DNA of 64,000 nucleotides from Paraplanobispora siamensis. Lineage in GTDB: Bacteria > Actinomycetota > Actinomycetes > Streptosporangiales > Streptosporangiaceae. The position numbers and the translations under genes are program-made. The notes beneath the pieces are model-generated. The model saw only the letters and a program-made list of their open reading frames with translations. It was not told where the DNA came from and made no database searches. Location: contig NZ_BOOJ01000037.1 in assembly GCF_016863175.1 (NCBI RefSeq), positions 100,291 to 164,290 of the forward strand. Reading direction: 5' to 3'. Positions 9,018-17,560 of this stretch are shown here, one piece after another. Position 1 is the first letter of the stretch. Every line of letters starts with the position of its first letter.

Positions 9018-9815
9018 TCAGACGAGATGGGCATGGAGCTCGTCCTGGTGGGCGTCGAGCCAGGCCCCGGCCCGGCGGATGCGGCTGCCGGCCCCCTCGG
9101 CCCACATGCGGGCCCAGCCGCCGCCGGAGGCCGCCCTGGCGCGCATGGCGATGTAGGAACGGCTGAATCGCAGGCGGGCCAGGTCGAGCAGGCGACGGCG
9201 GTCACGGGGCGCCAGGCCGTACGCGTCACAGAACAGGCGCAGGCGCGGACCCGCCTCCAGCTCGCGCTGGAGCGGGTCGAGGTCCACCGGATCGGCGAGG
9301 GGCGCCCAGTGGCGCAGGGTGGTCACGATGTCGAACAGCCGGGTCGTCGGCCGGGCCAGGTCGAAGTCGATCAGGCCGTACGGCAGGCCGTCACGGAAGA
9401 TCACGTTGTCGAGGTTGACGTCGCAGTGACCCACCAGCTCGGGGGCCTGGTCGTCGTTGGAGCCGTTCTCCCAGATCGCCTGCCGGGGCGGCCGGAAGGA
9501 GACGGCGGCGTCGTGGAAGCGCCGCAGCAGCCCGGCGAGGGCGGTCAGGGCCTCGTCGGTCACCGCGTACGGCGGAAGCGGCCGGGCGCCCGACTCGCCC
9601 TCGAGATAGGTCAGGATCTCGCGGCCCTGCTCGTCGAACCCCACCACCCGGGGAGCCCCGTCGAACCCCGCCGCCTCCAGATGGCGCAGCAGCGCGTGCA
9701 CGGACGGCGTGGACGGCCGGGTGGGCCTGCGGACGGTGTCACCGACCCGCACCACCCCATCCGTCACGTCACCCCCTGTCAGGGGGATCTCCTCGTGAAC
9801 CGTGGTGACGAACAT
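9018..9815 (-). CDS. Aminoglycoside-phosphotransferase-family kinase
   Basis: This protein-kinase-like phosphotransferase is about 265 aa. The catalytic loop is VGHCDVNLDNVIF (HxDxxxxN type) and the metal-binding motif is GLIDFDLARP about 15 residues later. The start at 9815 gives the N-terminus MFVTTVHEEIPLTGGDVTDG; an ATG at 9893 would add 26 residues. The natural substrate is unknown, and such genes are rarely true resistance determinants in chromosomal context. It overlaps or abuts the cobD start, so it may be cotranscribed with cobD-cobQ. Confidence 0.85.
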   Translation of the reverse strand: MFVTTVHEEIPLTGGDVTDGVVRVGDTVRRPTRPSTPSVHALLRHLEAAGFDGAPRVVGFDEQGREILTYLEGESGARPLPPYAVTDEALTALAGLLRRFHDAAVSFRPPRQAIWENGSNDDQAPELVGHCDVNLDNVIFRDGLPYGLIDFDLARPTTRLFDIVTTLRHWAPLADPVDLDPLQRELEAGPRLRLFCDAYGLAPRDRRRLLDLARLRFSRSYIAMRARAASGGGWARMWAEGAGSRIRRAGAWLDAHQDELHAHLV

Positions 9816-9957
9816 GCCAATTGAGCCTAGACCGACCGGCCTCGTGACTGTGACCGTTTGCAGCAGACCGTTATGCCCTTTATGTGAATTCATGGCTCAC
9901 GCGTACGTACGGCAGGAGCGCCGGGGAGGGCTGAGGGCGGGAACGGCGGCGACCCCG

Positions 9958-9985
9958 GTGACCCCGTATCGGTGACCCCGTATCG
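9958..9985. repeat. 14-bp perfect tandem duplication
   Basis: GTGACCCCGTATCG occurs twice back to back (9958-9971, 9972-9985), preceded by a partial GACCCCG. It lies in the spacer between the phosphotransferase and padR genes. No function is assigned. Confidence 0.8.
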
Positions 9986-10035
9986 TGGAACCGCCTTGTA
10001 GCGAGGCCGGGTTTCGCCTCCGCGCGAGACCGTCA

Positions 10036-10072
10036 GGTCCCCGGCGCGGTGTTGCCGCACCCGCCGGGGACC
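10036..10072 (-). terminator. Stem-loop downstream of padR
   Basis: Perfect 11-bp arms GGTCCCCGGCG (10036-10046) and CGCCGGGGACC (10062-10072) enclose a 15-nt loop. They lie immediately past the padR stop codon. No U-tract follows, so this is a GC-rich hairpin terminator of the kind common in actinomycetes rather than a classical intrinsic terminator. Confidence 0.6.
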
Positions 10073-10077
10073 GCCTG

Positions 10078-10770
10078 TCAGGTGGCCGGCGCCTCAGGGT
10101 CGTCGCCACCCGTGGAACCGGCGGAGTTCGCCGCGCCGTAACCGGCCGCCTCCAGACCTGGTGGCTCAAGACCGGCGGAGCACCGTTCGTGCCAGATCCG
10201 CCAGTAGTCCAGGCCCTCGAACGCGCCCTCCCGAAGCTCGTCGACCAGCCCCCTCACCCAGTCGAGCTCGGCCCGGCGGAGCATCCTCTTGTACTCCCAC
10301 TCGATGAGGAGCAACCGGGGCAGCCCCTGCTTCGCCGTGACCTCCCAGAGCGCCTCATCCATGTGCAGCTGCTGCTCCAGCCGGAGCACGCGTTCCTCCA
10401 GCAGACGCACCGCCTCCTCTGGCAGCAGCACCGGCAGCAACGACAACCCGGCCTCGAAGGAGGTGTACTCCCTGGCCGGAGTGCTGACCAGCTCACTGAG
10501 CCAGTCGAACAGCTCCAGCCTCCCCGGCTCGGTGAGCTCGTAGACCGTCCGCTCCGGCCGCCTGCCCTCCCGGAGCACCCCCACCGCCTCGATCAGCCCG
10601 TGCTTCGTCAACCCGTCCACGACCGAGTACAGCGAGCCGTAGTTGAGCTTGATGCTCTCCTCCTTGCGCCGGGCACGCATGGTCGAGGCCATCTCATACG
10701 GATGCATCGGCCGCTCGAACAGCAACGCCAGCACCGCCAACGCCAGCGGATTCCCACGCCTGCGCGCCAC
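10078..10770 (-). CDS. PadR-family transcriptional regulator
   Basis: This 230-aa protein begins with the PadR winged helix (NPLALAVLALLFERPMHPYEM, 'LNYGSLYSVVDGLTKHGLIE', the wing RPERTVYELTEPGR). A long helical C-terminal domain of the Vir_act_alpha_C type follows ('EWEYKRMLRRAELDWVRGLV'). The terminal 35 residues are Gly/Ala/Pro-rich and look disordered. PadR proteins usually repress an adjacent transporter, but none is adjacent here, so the target is unclear. Confidence 0.9.
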   Translation of the reverse strand: MARRRGNPLALAVLALLFERPMHPYEMASTMRARRKEESIKLNYGSLYSVVDGLTKHGLIEAVGVLREGRRPERTVYELTEPGRLELFDWLSELVSTPAREYTSFEAGLSLLPVLLPEEAVRLLEERVLRLEQQLHMDEALWEVTAKQGLPRLLLIEWEYKRMLRRAELDWVRGLVDELREGAFEGLDYWRIWHERCSAGLEPPGLEAAGYGAANSAGSTGGDDPEAPAT

Positions 10771-10961
10771 ACGCCACCTCCAGCGATCACCCGTCCCCGA
10801 GTATTCGCCGTCATCACGACCTATCGCAATCCTCCCCCGAGACCCCCTACCGCCGAACCGCCCTCACCCGACCCTCGCAAACCCCCCGAACAGTGATCCT
10901 CCCGACCCAGAAGGAGAACCCATGCATGAGCACTCCCCGGATCATGCACAATTAGGCAAGA

Positions 10962-11035
10962 GCGCCCTTAGCTCAGCTGGATAGAGCACCGGACTTCTAA
11001 TCCGACGGTCGCAGGTTCGAATCCTGCAGGGCGCG
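10962..11035 (+). tRNA. tRNA-Arg (anticodon UCU)
   Basis: A complete cloverleaf can be drawn. The acceptor stem is GCGCCCT/AGGGCGC, the D arm contains AGCTCAGCTGGATAGAGC, the anticodon stem CCGGA/TCCGG encloses CTTCTAA with anticodon TCT at 10996-10998, and the T arm is GCAGG-TTCGAAT-CCTGC. CCA is not encoded. The anticodon reads AGA (and possibly AGG), rare codons in this GC-rich genome. A strong terminator follows 6 nt later. Confidence 0.97.
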
Positions 11036-11041
11036 CCGCCG

Positions 11042-11077
11042 AGACCAGGTCATTTGCTCTGTGACCTGGTCTTTTTT
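11042..11077 (+). terminator. Rho-independent terminator of tRNA-Arg
   Basis: Perfect 11-bp arms AGACCAGGTCA (11042-11052) and TGACCTGGTCT (11062-11072) enclose a 9-nt loop and are followed by a T-tract (11072-11077). This is a classical intrinsic terminator directly after the tRNA. Confidence 0.92.
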
Positions 11078-11102
11078 CATGCCACCGTTCCATCCCTCCC
11101 GT

Positions 11103-11825
11103 TCAGCCACAGACAGGCGGATGCAGCCGTTCGCGGGACATACGTGGGATGCTCTTGGTCGCGTCCGCCCAGGTCGTCCCGGGAGCTTCGGAGGTCCGCT
11201 CGACGATTCGGGGACCGGGAACGCCAGAGGGACCCAGCGACGAACCGGAGCCCTTCATGCCAACCCGGATTACTGCGCTACGCCTACCATCGGCCCTCAT
11301 GCCGAGACGTCTGTTCGCGGCTTCGACGATCTTCGCGGCTTGTCCCCGAAGCTCGTCGTCGGTTGGCGGCTCTGTACGACACCGCGCTTGCCAGTCCTCT
11401 ATGAGAATCATGAACTCCGTGACCTCACTCGGATGCCCGCATTCACTCATGGACTCCCAGATCAGAAAGCTCGTACCCTGCGAGATGGGCAATGAGCCCT
11501 CTACGATGCCCTGCGCCACGTCACGGGCGACGGCCCAGGGATCACGCTGGACATCGATGGGCGGGAAACCGGCGTCAGTCAGTACTTGGCGAACCAGCGT
11601 TTCCACTTCGGACATCGGCCCGATGGAAAGCGTCTGCTCGATCAGGGCCTGAACCGCAGGAGTATCGAGGCCCGCCTCCAGCAGATCGCAAGCCAGCCAG
11701 CCGGCCTCCGGTACGGTCCCCTGCAAGCGTCGTTCCAAGAGGAGATCACCCCTCAGCGCAGCCAGACGTTTCCTCAGGTCAGCGGAGAGTTCCACTCCAG
11801 CAGTATCCCTGGCCTGGCCATTCAC
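11103..11825 (-). CDS. Hypothetical protein, 240 aa
   Basis: I do not recognise this protein. It is mostly helical and acidic in its first 170 residues (for example 'LSADLRKRLAALRGDLLLE', 'SFLIWESMSECGHPSEVTEF', 'DDELRGQAAKIVEAANRRLG'). There is no signal peptide, membrane segment or obvious catalytic motif. The last 60 residues are low-complexity and may be disordered. Codon use is less GC-biased at third positions than neighbouring enzymes, so accessory or horizontally acquired origin is possible. It ends 26 bp from the tRNA-Arg terminator, convergent to the tRNA. Confidence 0.65.
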   Translation of the reverse strand: MNGQARDTAGVELSADLRKRLAALRGDLLLERRLQGTVPEAGWLACDLLEAGLDTPAVQALIEQTLSIGPMSEVETLVRQVLTDAGFPPIDVQRDPWAVARDVAQGIVEGSLPISQGTSFLIWESMSECGHPSEVTEFMILIEDWQARCRTEPPTDDELRGQAAKIVEAANRRLGMRADGRRSAVIRVGMKGSGSSLGPSGVPGPRIVERTSEAPGTTWADATKSIPRMSRERLHPPVCG

Positions 11826-12290
11826 GCTACGAGCGCTCCTTCTGTCCGCACCGCCGCATCGCGCAGGTCGTACGGCCGGGCCGCCGGTGGTGAGGTGACC
11901 TGCTCAGGGGCGAAGGCATAGTTTCGAGCCTCCTTACCTGTGGCATCATCGCGATGAGGTCGCCCGCACAGTAAAGGACGGGACCCGGGGTACGGACATG
12001 GCCGACAGTATCAACGAGCTTGGTCGTACGTTGATCTACCGGTGTTCAGCCGCCTCGTTCACCCCCCTGACGCCATGGGCCGCTCCGCAGCGGGGTCGGG
12101 GACGGCCTGCACGATGCGGCCGATCGCGGTATGAGAGCGGCGGGCCTGCAGGTCGGCTTTTTGCAGGAGATCGGCCATCCGTTCCCGAGAACTTGAACGC
12201 AGAGGCGAAGAAAGAGATCATCCGCCGCCCAGGTCAGCATTTCTCCAGCTCAGGTGGCTCGATCTTGAAAGAGTTCCCAAGCTGATGGCT
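11826..12290. other. 465-bp region without a convincing gene
   Basis: An open frame at 11998-12285 (+) could encode 95 residues beginning MADSINELGRTLIYRCSA, but it lacks a good ribosome site, has mixed third-position GC and shows no recognisable domain. Opposite-strand frames here are antisense shadows. I see no terminator or repeat. It may be a decayed gene next to the tRNA. Confidence 0.4.
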
Positions 12291-12611
12291 TCAGCCCGCC
12301 GAGCGTGACAGCTTCGGGTAGTGCAGGACCTCCACGAACATGATCCGCTCCTCGACGACGTCCAGGATCAGATCACCCTTCCGCGGGGTCAGCGCCACGC
12401 ATCTGTGCCCCGGACCGTACCCCCCGTCCGGGGGCTCGGCCGTGTAGAAGCTCTGGCAGAAGTCGTCGTCGCATCCGCACTCCTCATAGAACCGGATGTC
12501 CCAGGCGGAGACGGCGAGGCCTTCCTCTTCTTCCTCTCTCAGGCACGCGATGAGCTCCGTGATGAGATCGGGAAACAACTCGCGTACGAGCGGCCGCTCG
12601 GTCTGGCTCAT
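12291..12611 (-). CDS. Conserved small acidic protein with Cys cluster, 106 aa
   Basis: A soluble protein starting MSQTERPLVRELFPDLITEL. The core has a Cys motif 'YEECGCDDDFCQSFYTAEPP' followed by PDGGYGPGHRCVALTP and a hydrophobic C-terminal strand ILDVVEERIMFVEVLHYP. The pattern looks like a conserved actinobacterial family of unknown function, and the C-x-C-x4-C cysteines could bind metal. The start at 12611 was chosen over the upstream ATGs at 12662 and 12686 because the conserved-looking sequence begins here. Confidence 0.65.
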   Translation of the reverse strand: MSQTERPLVRELFPDLITELIACLREEEEEGLAVSAWDIRFYEECGCDDDFCQSFYTAEPPDGGYGPGHRCVALTPRKGDLILDVVEERIMFVEVLHYPKLSRSAG

Positions 12612-12750
12612 GCCGCACAGTCTTCCAGTCTTCCTCGGAAGCGTCGGCGAGATCCGGACCATGCACGGAACGCCCTCCCTGGTCAAGGACGAAACGATCC
12701 CCGGAGCCCCGGCTCAGAGGACTGAACGAGCCGCATGAAGTCCTCCTCTT

Positions 12751-13116
12751 TCAATCCGCATGTTGTTGTCCGCCGTCAGGTGGAAGCACGCTGCAAGTGC
12801 TGTCGATCTCTCCTGTCGCGATCATGTCCCGCACGGCGTCGATCATCGAGGTGAAGCCCGGCTCACGGATGACGATCAGGTCGGAGCACCGGAAGTACCG
12901 GCCGCCGAGGTTCTCGCCCGTGCTCTTCCAGCGGTCCATGACCCTACCGACGACATCGAGGGTCATGAAGGTGGCGTAACGACGAGTGCCGTCCGGAAGG
13001 GTGACGGTCGCGTCGGCCTCCTCGGCACTCTCGGGTTCCTGCCCCTCCCATCGAGGGATCAGCATCTCGAAGCCGGGCTCGCTGACCCGATAGAAAGGGC
13101 CGTCGATCTCGATCAT
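12751..13116 (-). CDS. Hypothetical protein, 121 aa
   Basis: A soluble alpha/beta-looking protein beginning MIEIDGPFYRVSEPGFEML, with 'ADATVTLPDGTRRYATFMTL' and RYFRCSDLIVIREPGFTSMIDAVRDMIATGEI. There is no signal peptide or known catalytic motif. The pattern (a value compared with a threshold, then 'IVIREPGFTSMID') resembles small immunity-like proteins, but I cannot assign a family. It is on the minus strand in tandem with the 106-aa gene 139 bp downstream. GTG/ATG starts further upstream (to 13185) would add about 23 residues. Confidence 0.6.
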   Translation of the reverse strand: MIEIDGPFYRVSEPGFEMLIPRWEGQEPESAEEADATVTLPDGTRRYATFMTLDVVGRVMDRWKSTGENLGGRYFRCSDLIVIREPGFTSMIDAVRDMIATGEIDSTCSVLPPDGGQQHAD

Positions 13117-13410
13117 GCGGCTCACTCTGCCTACGGTGCCGAGGTACTGCAACAGAGGCACGCAACCGCCCACCTCCACACCCATCCAGCACGATTCAGA
13201 GCCGGCATGCGGCGGATTGTCGGTGCCCGTTGGTAGCTATGGCCCGTCACGTTGACCGACCGACGACGATGGAGCCCCCCATGGCCACGGCCACCTTCAG
13301 AGACGAGAGCGCCACCGCCAGGTGCTCAGTTGAGACCGCCCTTCCCGCTCGGCCCGACGCCGGCCCGGCGCGCAAACTCGTCCGCCTCGTGTCGCGGGCC
13401 GGAGACTGAC

Positions 13411-15807
13411 ATGGGCGTCCTCGACGACTTTCCCAAGTCCCAGAGCTACATACTCAACTACCGCATGACGGGGCTGCCGCGCGAGCTGTTCGCCCTGTAC
13501 GACGCGGGCAGGCGGCCTGGCGCCGACGAGGCCGGGCGCAGGGCGTTCGGCATATGGGCGCAACTGCGGCTCAGCCTGGGCGACGAGGGCGGCCATGAGT
13601 ACCCCGAAGAGGTGCTCCGGTTGGCACGTGAGGTGGCCGATGGCGACATCCCCTGGACGTTCGAGGACACGCGTGTCCTGTGGGAGATCGCCGACGCGCT
13701 GTCGAGTTGCGGTCACACCGGGCACGCCGAGCTGTACCGGATTCCGCTGGCCGCCATCGCGGTGCTCGGATACTCCGAGCGCCGTCAGATCCTTGGTGAC
13801 GCGCCGCCGTGGCACCCGGCCCACCGCAGCCCGGGCCGGGCCGCGTTACGCAAGGACTTGGAGCGCGTCCTGACCGAGCCCCCGGAGCACGGGGCGGCCG
13901 GGGTCGTGCGCAGCCTGGTCTGGGACGGCGACCCCATCGCTCGTGCCATGGCAGGGCGATACGCCGCCCGGCTGACTCACCCCGCCGTTCTGCCCCTGCT
14001 GAAACACTGGTGCAAGACCAAGGCCAACAGCCCCAGCGAAGCCTGGCTCGCCAAGGTCCGCACGCTGCTCACCGACGACGGCGTGACGGTGCTTCGCGAG
14101 CTCCTCTCCCGTGTGGCCACCCACCGCGAGAACCGCGAGCCCGGCGGCAGGATCTTCCTCGCCCGCCGCACCGCCCTCCCGCTGCGCGGCATGGTGTGGA
14201 CCTGCGAGGTGATCGACGCGCCCTGGGTGTCCACGCTGCTCGGTGACGTCGCCATCAACTGCGGCATCGGGCGCAACGGCACCGGCGGCGCCGCCGTCTG
14301 CCGCGACGAGAGACTGGCCAACGCCGCACTGAATGTGCTGGCCAAGCGGGGTGGCCTCGACACGGTGGGCGTGCTCGCGCGCGTGCGAGCCAGGCTGCGC
14401 AGACCGGCCCTGCTGGCGAAGGCGTCCGATGCCCTCGACGCGGTGGCCGTACAAGAGGGGCTGAGCCACGAACAGCTCGTCGACCGGACGGTCCCGGCCT
14501 TCGGACTCGGCCCCGACGGGGCCCGGGAGGAGCGAGTCGGCGACTGCGTCGTCCGGCTCGACGTCGACGGGCCGGTGCTGCGGTTCGTCAACGCGGCCGG
14601 GCGCGTCGTCAGGTCCGCACCCCAGTCCATCCGCAAGGATCCGGTGCTCGCCGATCTCAAGGCCACGCTGAAAGACCTCAAACGCACGCAGGCCGCCGAG
14701 CGGCTGCGCCTGGAGCAGATGCTCATCGTCGAACGCGAGCTGTCCTGGCAGGAGGCCGGACAGTACTTCTTCGACCATCCGGTCACCGGCCCATGCACCC
14801 GCGCCCTCATCTGGCGGCTCCCCGACGGGTTCGCCGGGCTGCCGGTCAGGGACGGCGGCGGATGGGCACTGGCCGACGCGGGCGGCAGATCCGTGCGTCC
14901 AGGTGCCGACACGCCTGTCCGGTTGTGGCACCCGATCCTGGAGAGCGCCGAGGGGGTGCGCGGCTGGCGCGACCACCTGCTGGAGCGGGGGATCAGACAG
15001 CCGTTCAAGCAGGCGTTCCGCGAGGTCTACCTGCTCACCCCGGCCGAGGAGCGCACCCGCACCCACTCCGACCGTTTCAAGGGCCACTTCGTACGCTACG
15101 GGCAGGCCAAGGCGCTGCTGGAGCAGCGCGGCTGGAGCGGGCTGTCGATCGGCCACTGGGACTACGAGGGCGGCGGCGACGTGGGCGCGGCCGCCAAGAC
15201 GCTCGCCGGCTGGCAGGCGAGCTGGGGCATGCAGGTCGCCTCCGATCTCCACGAGGACGACTACGGTACGGCTTCCCGCGCCGTCACCGACGCGATCCGG
15301 TTCCGCCACGCGGATGTCCCCGGCGACGCGCCGCTCACCGAAGTGCCGCCGCTGGTGTTCTCGGAACTGCTGCGCGACGCCGACCTCGCCGTCGGGGTCG
15401 GGTCCCTGGGGCTCGACCAGCAGGCGGCGGCCGGGCATGACGGTTACTGGCGGTCGTACGGGTTCGGCGAGCTGAGCGAGACCGCTCGCACGCGGCGTGA
15501 CGTGCTGGCCCGGCTGCTGCCCCGACTGAAGATCGCCGACCGGGTGGAGCTGACCGACCGGTTCCTGCGCGTGCGCGGGCGACTGCGCGCCTACCGGATC
15601 CATCTGGGGTCGGGCAACATCCTGATGGAGCCGAACGACGCCTACCTGTGCATCGTCCCCGCCCGCGACCACTCCGCCTCATCGGTGTTCCTGCCGTTCG
15701 AGGAGGACGGCGGAATGCTGTCGGTCATCTTGTCGAAGGCGTTCCTGCTGGCGGACGACACCAGGATCAGCGATCCCAGCATCACCCGCCAGCTTGCCGC
15801 CATCTAG
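13411..15807 (+). CDS. DUF4132 domain-containing protein
   Basis: This 798-aa cytoplasmic protein has GGAG six bases before the ATG at 13411, which decides the start. The first 400 residues are helical and repetitive (HEAT-like, e.g. 'RAMAGRYAARLTHPAVLPLL'). The C-terminal third carries the DUF4132/MolR-type region: RLWHPILESAEGVRGWRDHL, 'RQPFKQAFREVYLLTPAEE' and 'YRIHLGSGNILMEPNDAYLC'. WGR/MolR relatives have no established biochemical role. Neighbours are hypothetical genes, so context gives no clue. Confidence 0.85.
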   Translation: MGVLDDFPKSQSYILNYRMTGLPRELFALYDAGRRPGADEAGRRAFGIWAQLRLSLGDEGGHEYPEEVLRLAREVADGDIPWTFEDTRVLWEIADALSSCGHTGHAELYRIPLAAIAVLGYSERRQILGDAPPWHPAHRSPGRAALRKDLERVLTEPPEHGAAGVVRSLVWDGDPIARAMAGRYAARLTHPAVLPLLKHWCKTKANSPSEAWLAKVRTLLTDDGVTVLRELLSRVATHRENREPGGRIFLARRTALPLRGMVWTCEVIDAPWVSTLLGDVAINCGIGRNGTGGAAVCRDERLANAALNVLAKRGGLDTVGVLARVRARLRRPALLAKASDALDAVAVQEGLSHEQLVDRTVPAFGLGPDGAREERVGDCVVRLDVDGPVLRFVNAAGRVVRSAPQSIRKDPVLADLKATLKDLKRTQAAERLRLEQMLIVERELSWQEAGQYFFDHPVTGPCTRALIWRLPDGFAGLPVRDGGGWALADAGGRSVRPGADTPVRLWHPILESAEGVRGWRDHLLERGIRQPFKQAFREVYLLTPAEERTRTHSDRFKGHFVRYGQAKALLEQRGWSGLSIGHWDYEGGGDVGAAAKTLAGWQASWGMQVASDLHEDDYGTASRAVTDAIRFRHADVPGDAPLTEVPPLVFSELLRDADLAVGVGSLGLDQQAAAGHDGYWRSYGFGELSETARTRRDVLARLLPRLKIADRVELTDRFLRVRGRLRAYRIHLGSGNILMEPNDAYLCIVPARDHSASSVFLPFEEDGGMLSVILSKAFLLADDTRISDPSITRQLAAI

Positions 15808-15876
15808 GGTCTGTACGGAGTCAACGTCAGAGGGAACTGCCTGCGCTTCGCTCTGCGAGCCTGGTAGGCCCGCGCC

Positions 15877-15968
15877 ATGGCACGTGGTGACCTCACTGAC
15901 GAGGAATGGCCGTTGATCGGGCCGCGCTTGCCGTTGGGTGAGCGTGGCCCGATTCCGGATCTGCGGCC
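15877..15968 (+). pseudogene. IS5-type transposase, N-terminal fragment
   Basis: From ATG at 15877 the translation MARGDLTDEEWPLIGPRLP then LGERGPIPDLR matches the N-terminus of actinobacterial IS5-family (IS112/IS1647-like) transposases. Homology stops after about 30 codons and the frame continues as Arg/Gly-rich noise with no catalytic domain. The sequence just upstream (15808-15876) may retain part of the IS end, but I cannot define terminal repeats. The element is dead. Confidence 0.65.
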
Positions 15969-16061
15969 CCGCCGCCGGAACGGTTGTGGACGGCGAGCCG
16001 GCCGCCGCGTTGGAGAAAGCCGTCGGACAGGAAAAGGGCTGCGCATGTGCCGGGATGACGG

Positions 16062-16118
16062 GGGACCGAGCGCAAGCCGTACCCCAGCGAACTGCTGGAC
16101 GAGATATCCGCCCACTGG
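16062..16118 (+). pseudogene. Second transposase N-terminal fragment (IS5-like)
   Basis: The codons TERKPYPSELLDEISAHW resemble the conserved N-terminus of another IS5-like transposase group, which typically reads ERKPYPSDLTDEQWALI. Only about 18 codons remain before homology is lost. It lies 94 bp after the first fragment, so this spacer is a graveyard of unrelated insertion elements. The call rests on a short motif remembered from the family. Confidence 0.4.
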
Positions 16119-16155
16119 TGCACGGCGCGAGTGGCGGCCCGGACTCCCGCCGCCG

Positions 16156-16713
16156 TCATGGCCAGTACGGCAGGGCCTGCTCCGCCGCGTGGACGATGGC
16201 GCTTCCGTCGAGTGCGGTGGCGGTGGTGTCGATGCCCAGGCTCTGCCACTCGACGACGAACTCGAAGGGGCCGGGCGGCGGGAGGGGCCAGAGCCACAGC
16301 CGCCGATCGCCCTCGTAGAAGCGGTCGTCATAGGAGGATCCACCGCTGGCTTCGACGAGCATCGGCGGCTGCGGCCGGTCGGTGGGATGCCCCCAGCCGT
16401 GAAAGGCGTTGTCGACCGTCGTGGCCGTGGAGCCGTCAGGAAAGCGGACGCCGAACTTCAGGCCGGTGTCGGTCGCGGTGAGGTCGGGACCTGCACCGTA
16501 GCCTCCGTAGCTTTCGCACACGCCTCGCCAGGCCGCCGTATCCAGGGAACCCCGCCGCACGGCCAGATGCAGGAAGAGGCTGCAGCCCTCGGGGAAGGCG
16601 ATGACGTGCTGCAGCGCCAGGACCGCGTGATCACTCCTGGCGACGAACTGCTGGATCGGCGCTGAATGGCCCAGGATGTCGCTGGGCGGTCCCTGCCAGG
16701 CAGCGGCGTTCAT
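16156..16713 (-). CDS. Conserved hypothetical protein, 185 aa
   Basis: A soluble beta-rich protein starting MNAAAWQGPPSDILGHSAPIQ. It shows 'VLALQHVIAFPEGCSLFLHL' and 'LKFGVRFPDGSTATTVDNAF', and ends with DRRLWLWPLPPPGPFEFVVEWQSLGI. That Pro-rich 'PLPPPGP...EWP/QxLGI' ending recurs in an actinobacterial family of unknown function. No signal peptide or membrane helix is present. Confidence 0.75.
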   Translation of the reverse strand: MNAAAWQGPPSDILGHSAPIQQFVARSDHAVLALQHVIAFPEGCSLFLHLAVRRGSLDTAAWRGVCESYGGYGAGPDLTATDTGLKFGVRFPDGSTATTVDNAFHGWGHPTDRPQPPMLVEASGGSSYDDRFYEGDRRLWLWPLPPPGPFEFVVEWQSLGIDTTATALDGSAIVHAAEQALPYWP

Positions 16714-16864
16714 GCACCCCACGATAGCCAAGGGAGAACGGATGTGCGGGCGGGCAGGCCAAGCGGTCACAGGAGACCATCCGCTCTCTCCCGGCTCGTC
16801 CGGCGGATGGCCCACAGCCTGATCACGAAGCTCTCGCCGCGCTGTCTCGCGGCTCTATACCTGC

Positions 16865-17386
16865 TCAGGCCCGGGAGCCGGATGAAGTCTCATGTGCCTT
16901 CAAGTAGCGGCGAAGCGCCTCCTGACCGTCCGGAACGAATCGGCGCCGCTGCATGGCTTCGTCCAGCTCCGCTCTCGTCATCCAGCCCACCCAGCTCATC
17001 GCCCGGGGGTCGGGTACGACATCACCGGTGATGACCGCTTCGTGGACTCCCAGCCAGTACGAGCCGATCTGGCCATGGCACAGGAACTTGACCATCTCGT
17101 GCACCGGGACGGAGACACCCAGCTCCTCTTCGAGTTCTCGCCTGGCCGCCGCCTGGTAGGACTCCCCGACGGTCACCGCCCCGCCGAAGCTCACTTCGTG
17201 GTAGCCGGGAAACCTGGAGAGCCCTGCAGCGCGCCGGGACACCAGGAACCTTCCCCGCTCATCACGGCAGACGGTGGCCGCGACACGGTGCAGCCAGCCA
17301 TGACGGATCGCGTCGTCCCGGCTGACGACGCCCAGCACCCGGTCCTGATCATCAACGCGTTCCACGAGTTCGATCACGGGTGACAC
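16865..17386 (-). CDS. NUDIX hydrolase
   Basis: This 173-aa enzyme has a complete Nudix box, GAVTVGESYQAAARRELEEE followed by LGV (Gx5Ex7REUxEExGU), at about residues 70-92. The beginning ELVERVDDQDRVLGVVSRDDAIRHGWLHR resembles the isopentenyl-diphosphate isomerase-like/YfcD group of Nudix proteins. The GTG start at 17386 has a GGAGG 8 nt upstream. The same frame is open back to an ATG at 17539 that also has a GGAAGGA site and would add a 51-residue hydrophobic/low-complexity extension, so the true start deserves a check. Substrate is unknown. Confidence 0.85.
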   Translation of the reverse strand: MSPVIELVERVDDQDRVLGVVSRDDAIRHGWLHRVAATVCRDERGRFLVSRRAAGLSRFPGYHEVSFGGAVTVGESYQAAARRELEEELGVSVPVHEMVKFLCHGQIGSYWLGVHEAVITGDVVPDPRAMSWVGWMTRAELDEAMQRRRFVPDGQEALRRYLKAHETSSGSRA

Positions 17387-17560
17387 GATCCCAGCCTCCG
17401 GAGCCGAACTCGAACTCTGGGTGCCTTCTCCACAGCGCGACCGCGGCGAGGCCCGGCACGCCAAGAGGGCGGCGATCACGGTGAGGCCCGTTCCGGCGTG
17501 CATCATCGCCGGCGGCAGCCTTCGCTCCGTCGCCGTCATGGCATGGGTCCTTCCGTCTGT

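Noticed and set aside
9018..9815. Aminoglycoside resistance gene
   Set aside because: It shares only the general phosphotransferase fold; chromosomal context beside B12 genes gives no support for resistance.
7898..9816. Cobalamin riboswitch ahead of cobD/cobQ
   Set aside because: No recognisable B12-box or long structured leader is visible; spacers are short and the upstream gene nearly overlaps cobD.
10962..11035. tRNA-Arg as attachment site of an integrative element
   Set aside because: I could not see a second copy of the tRNA 3' end in the window, nor an integrase gene nearby.
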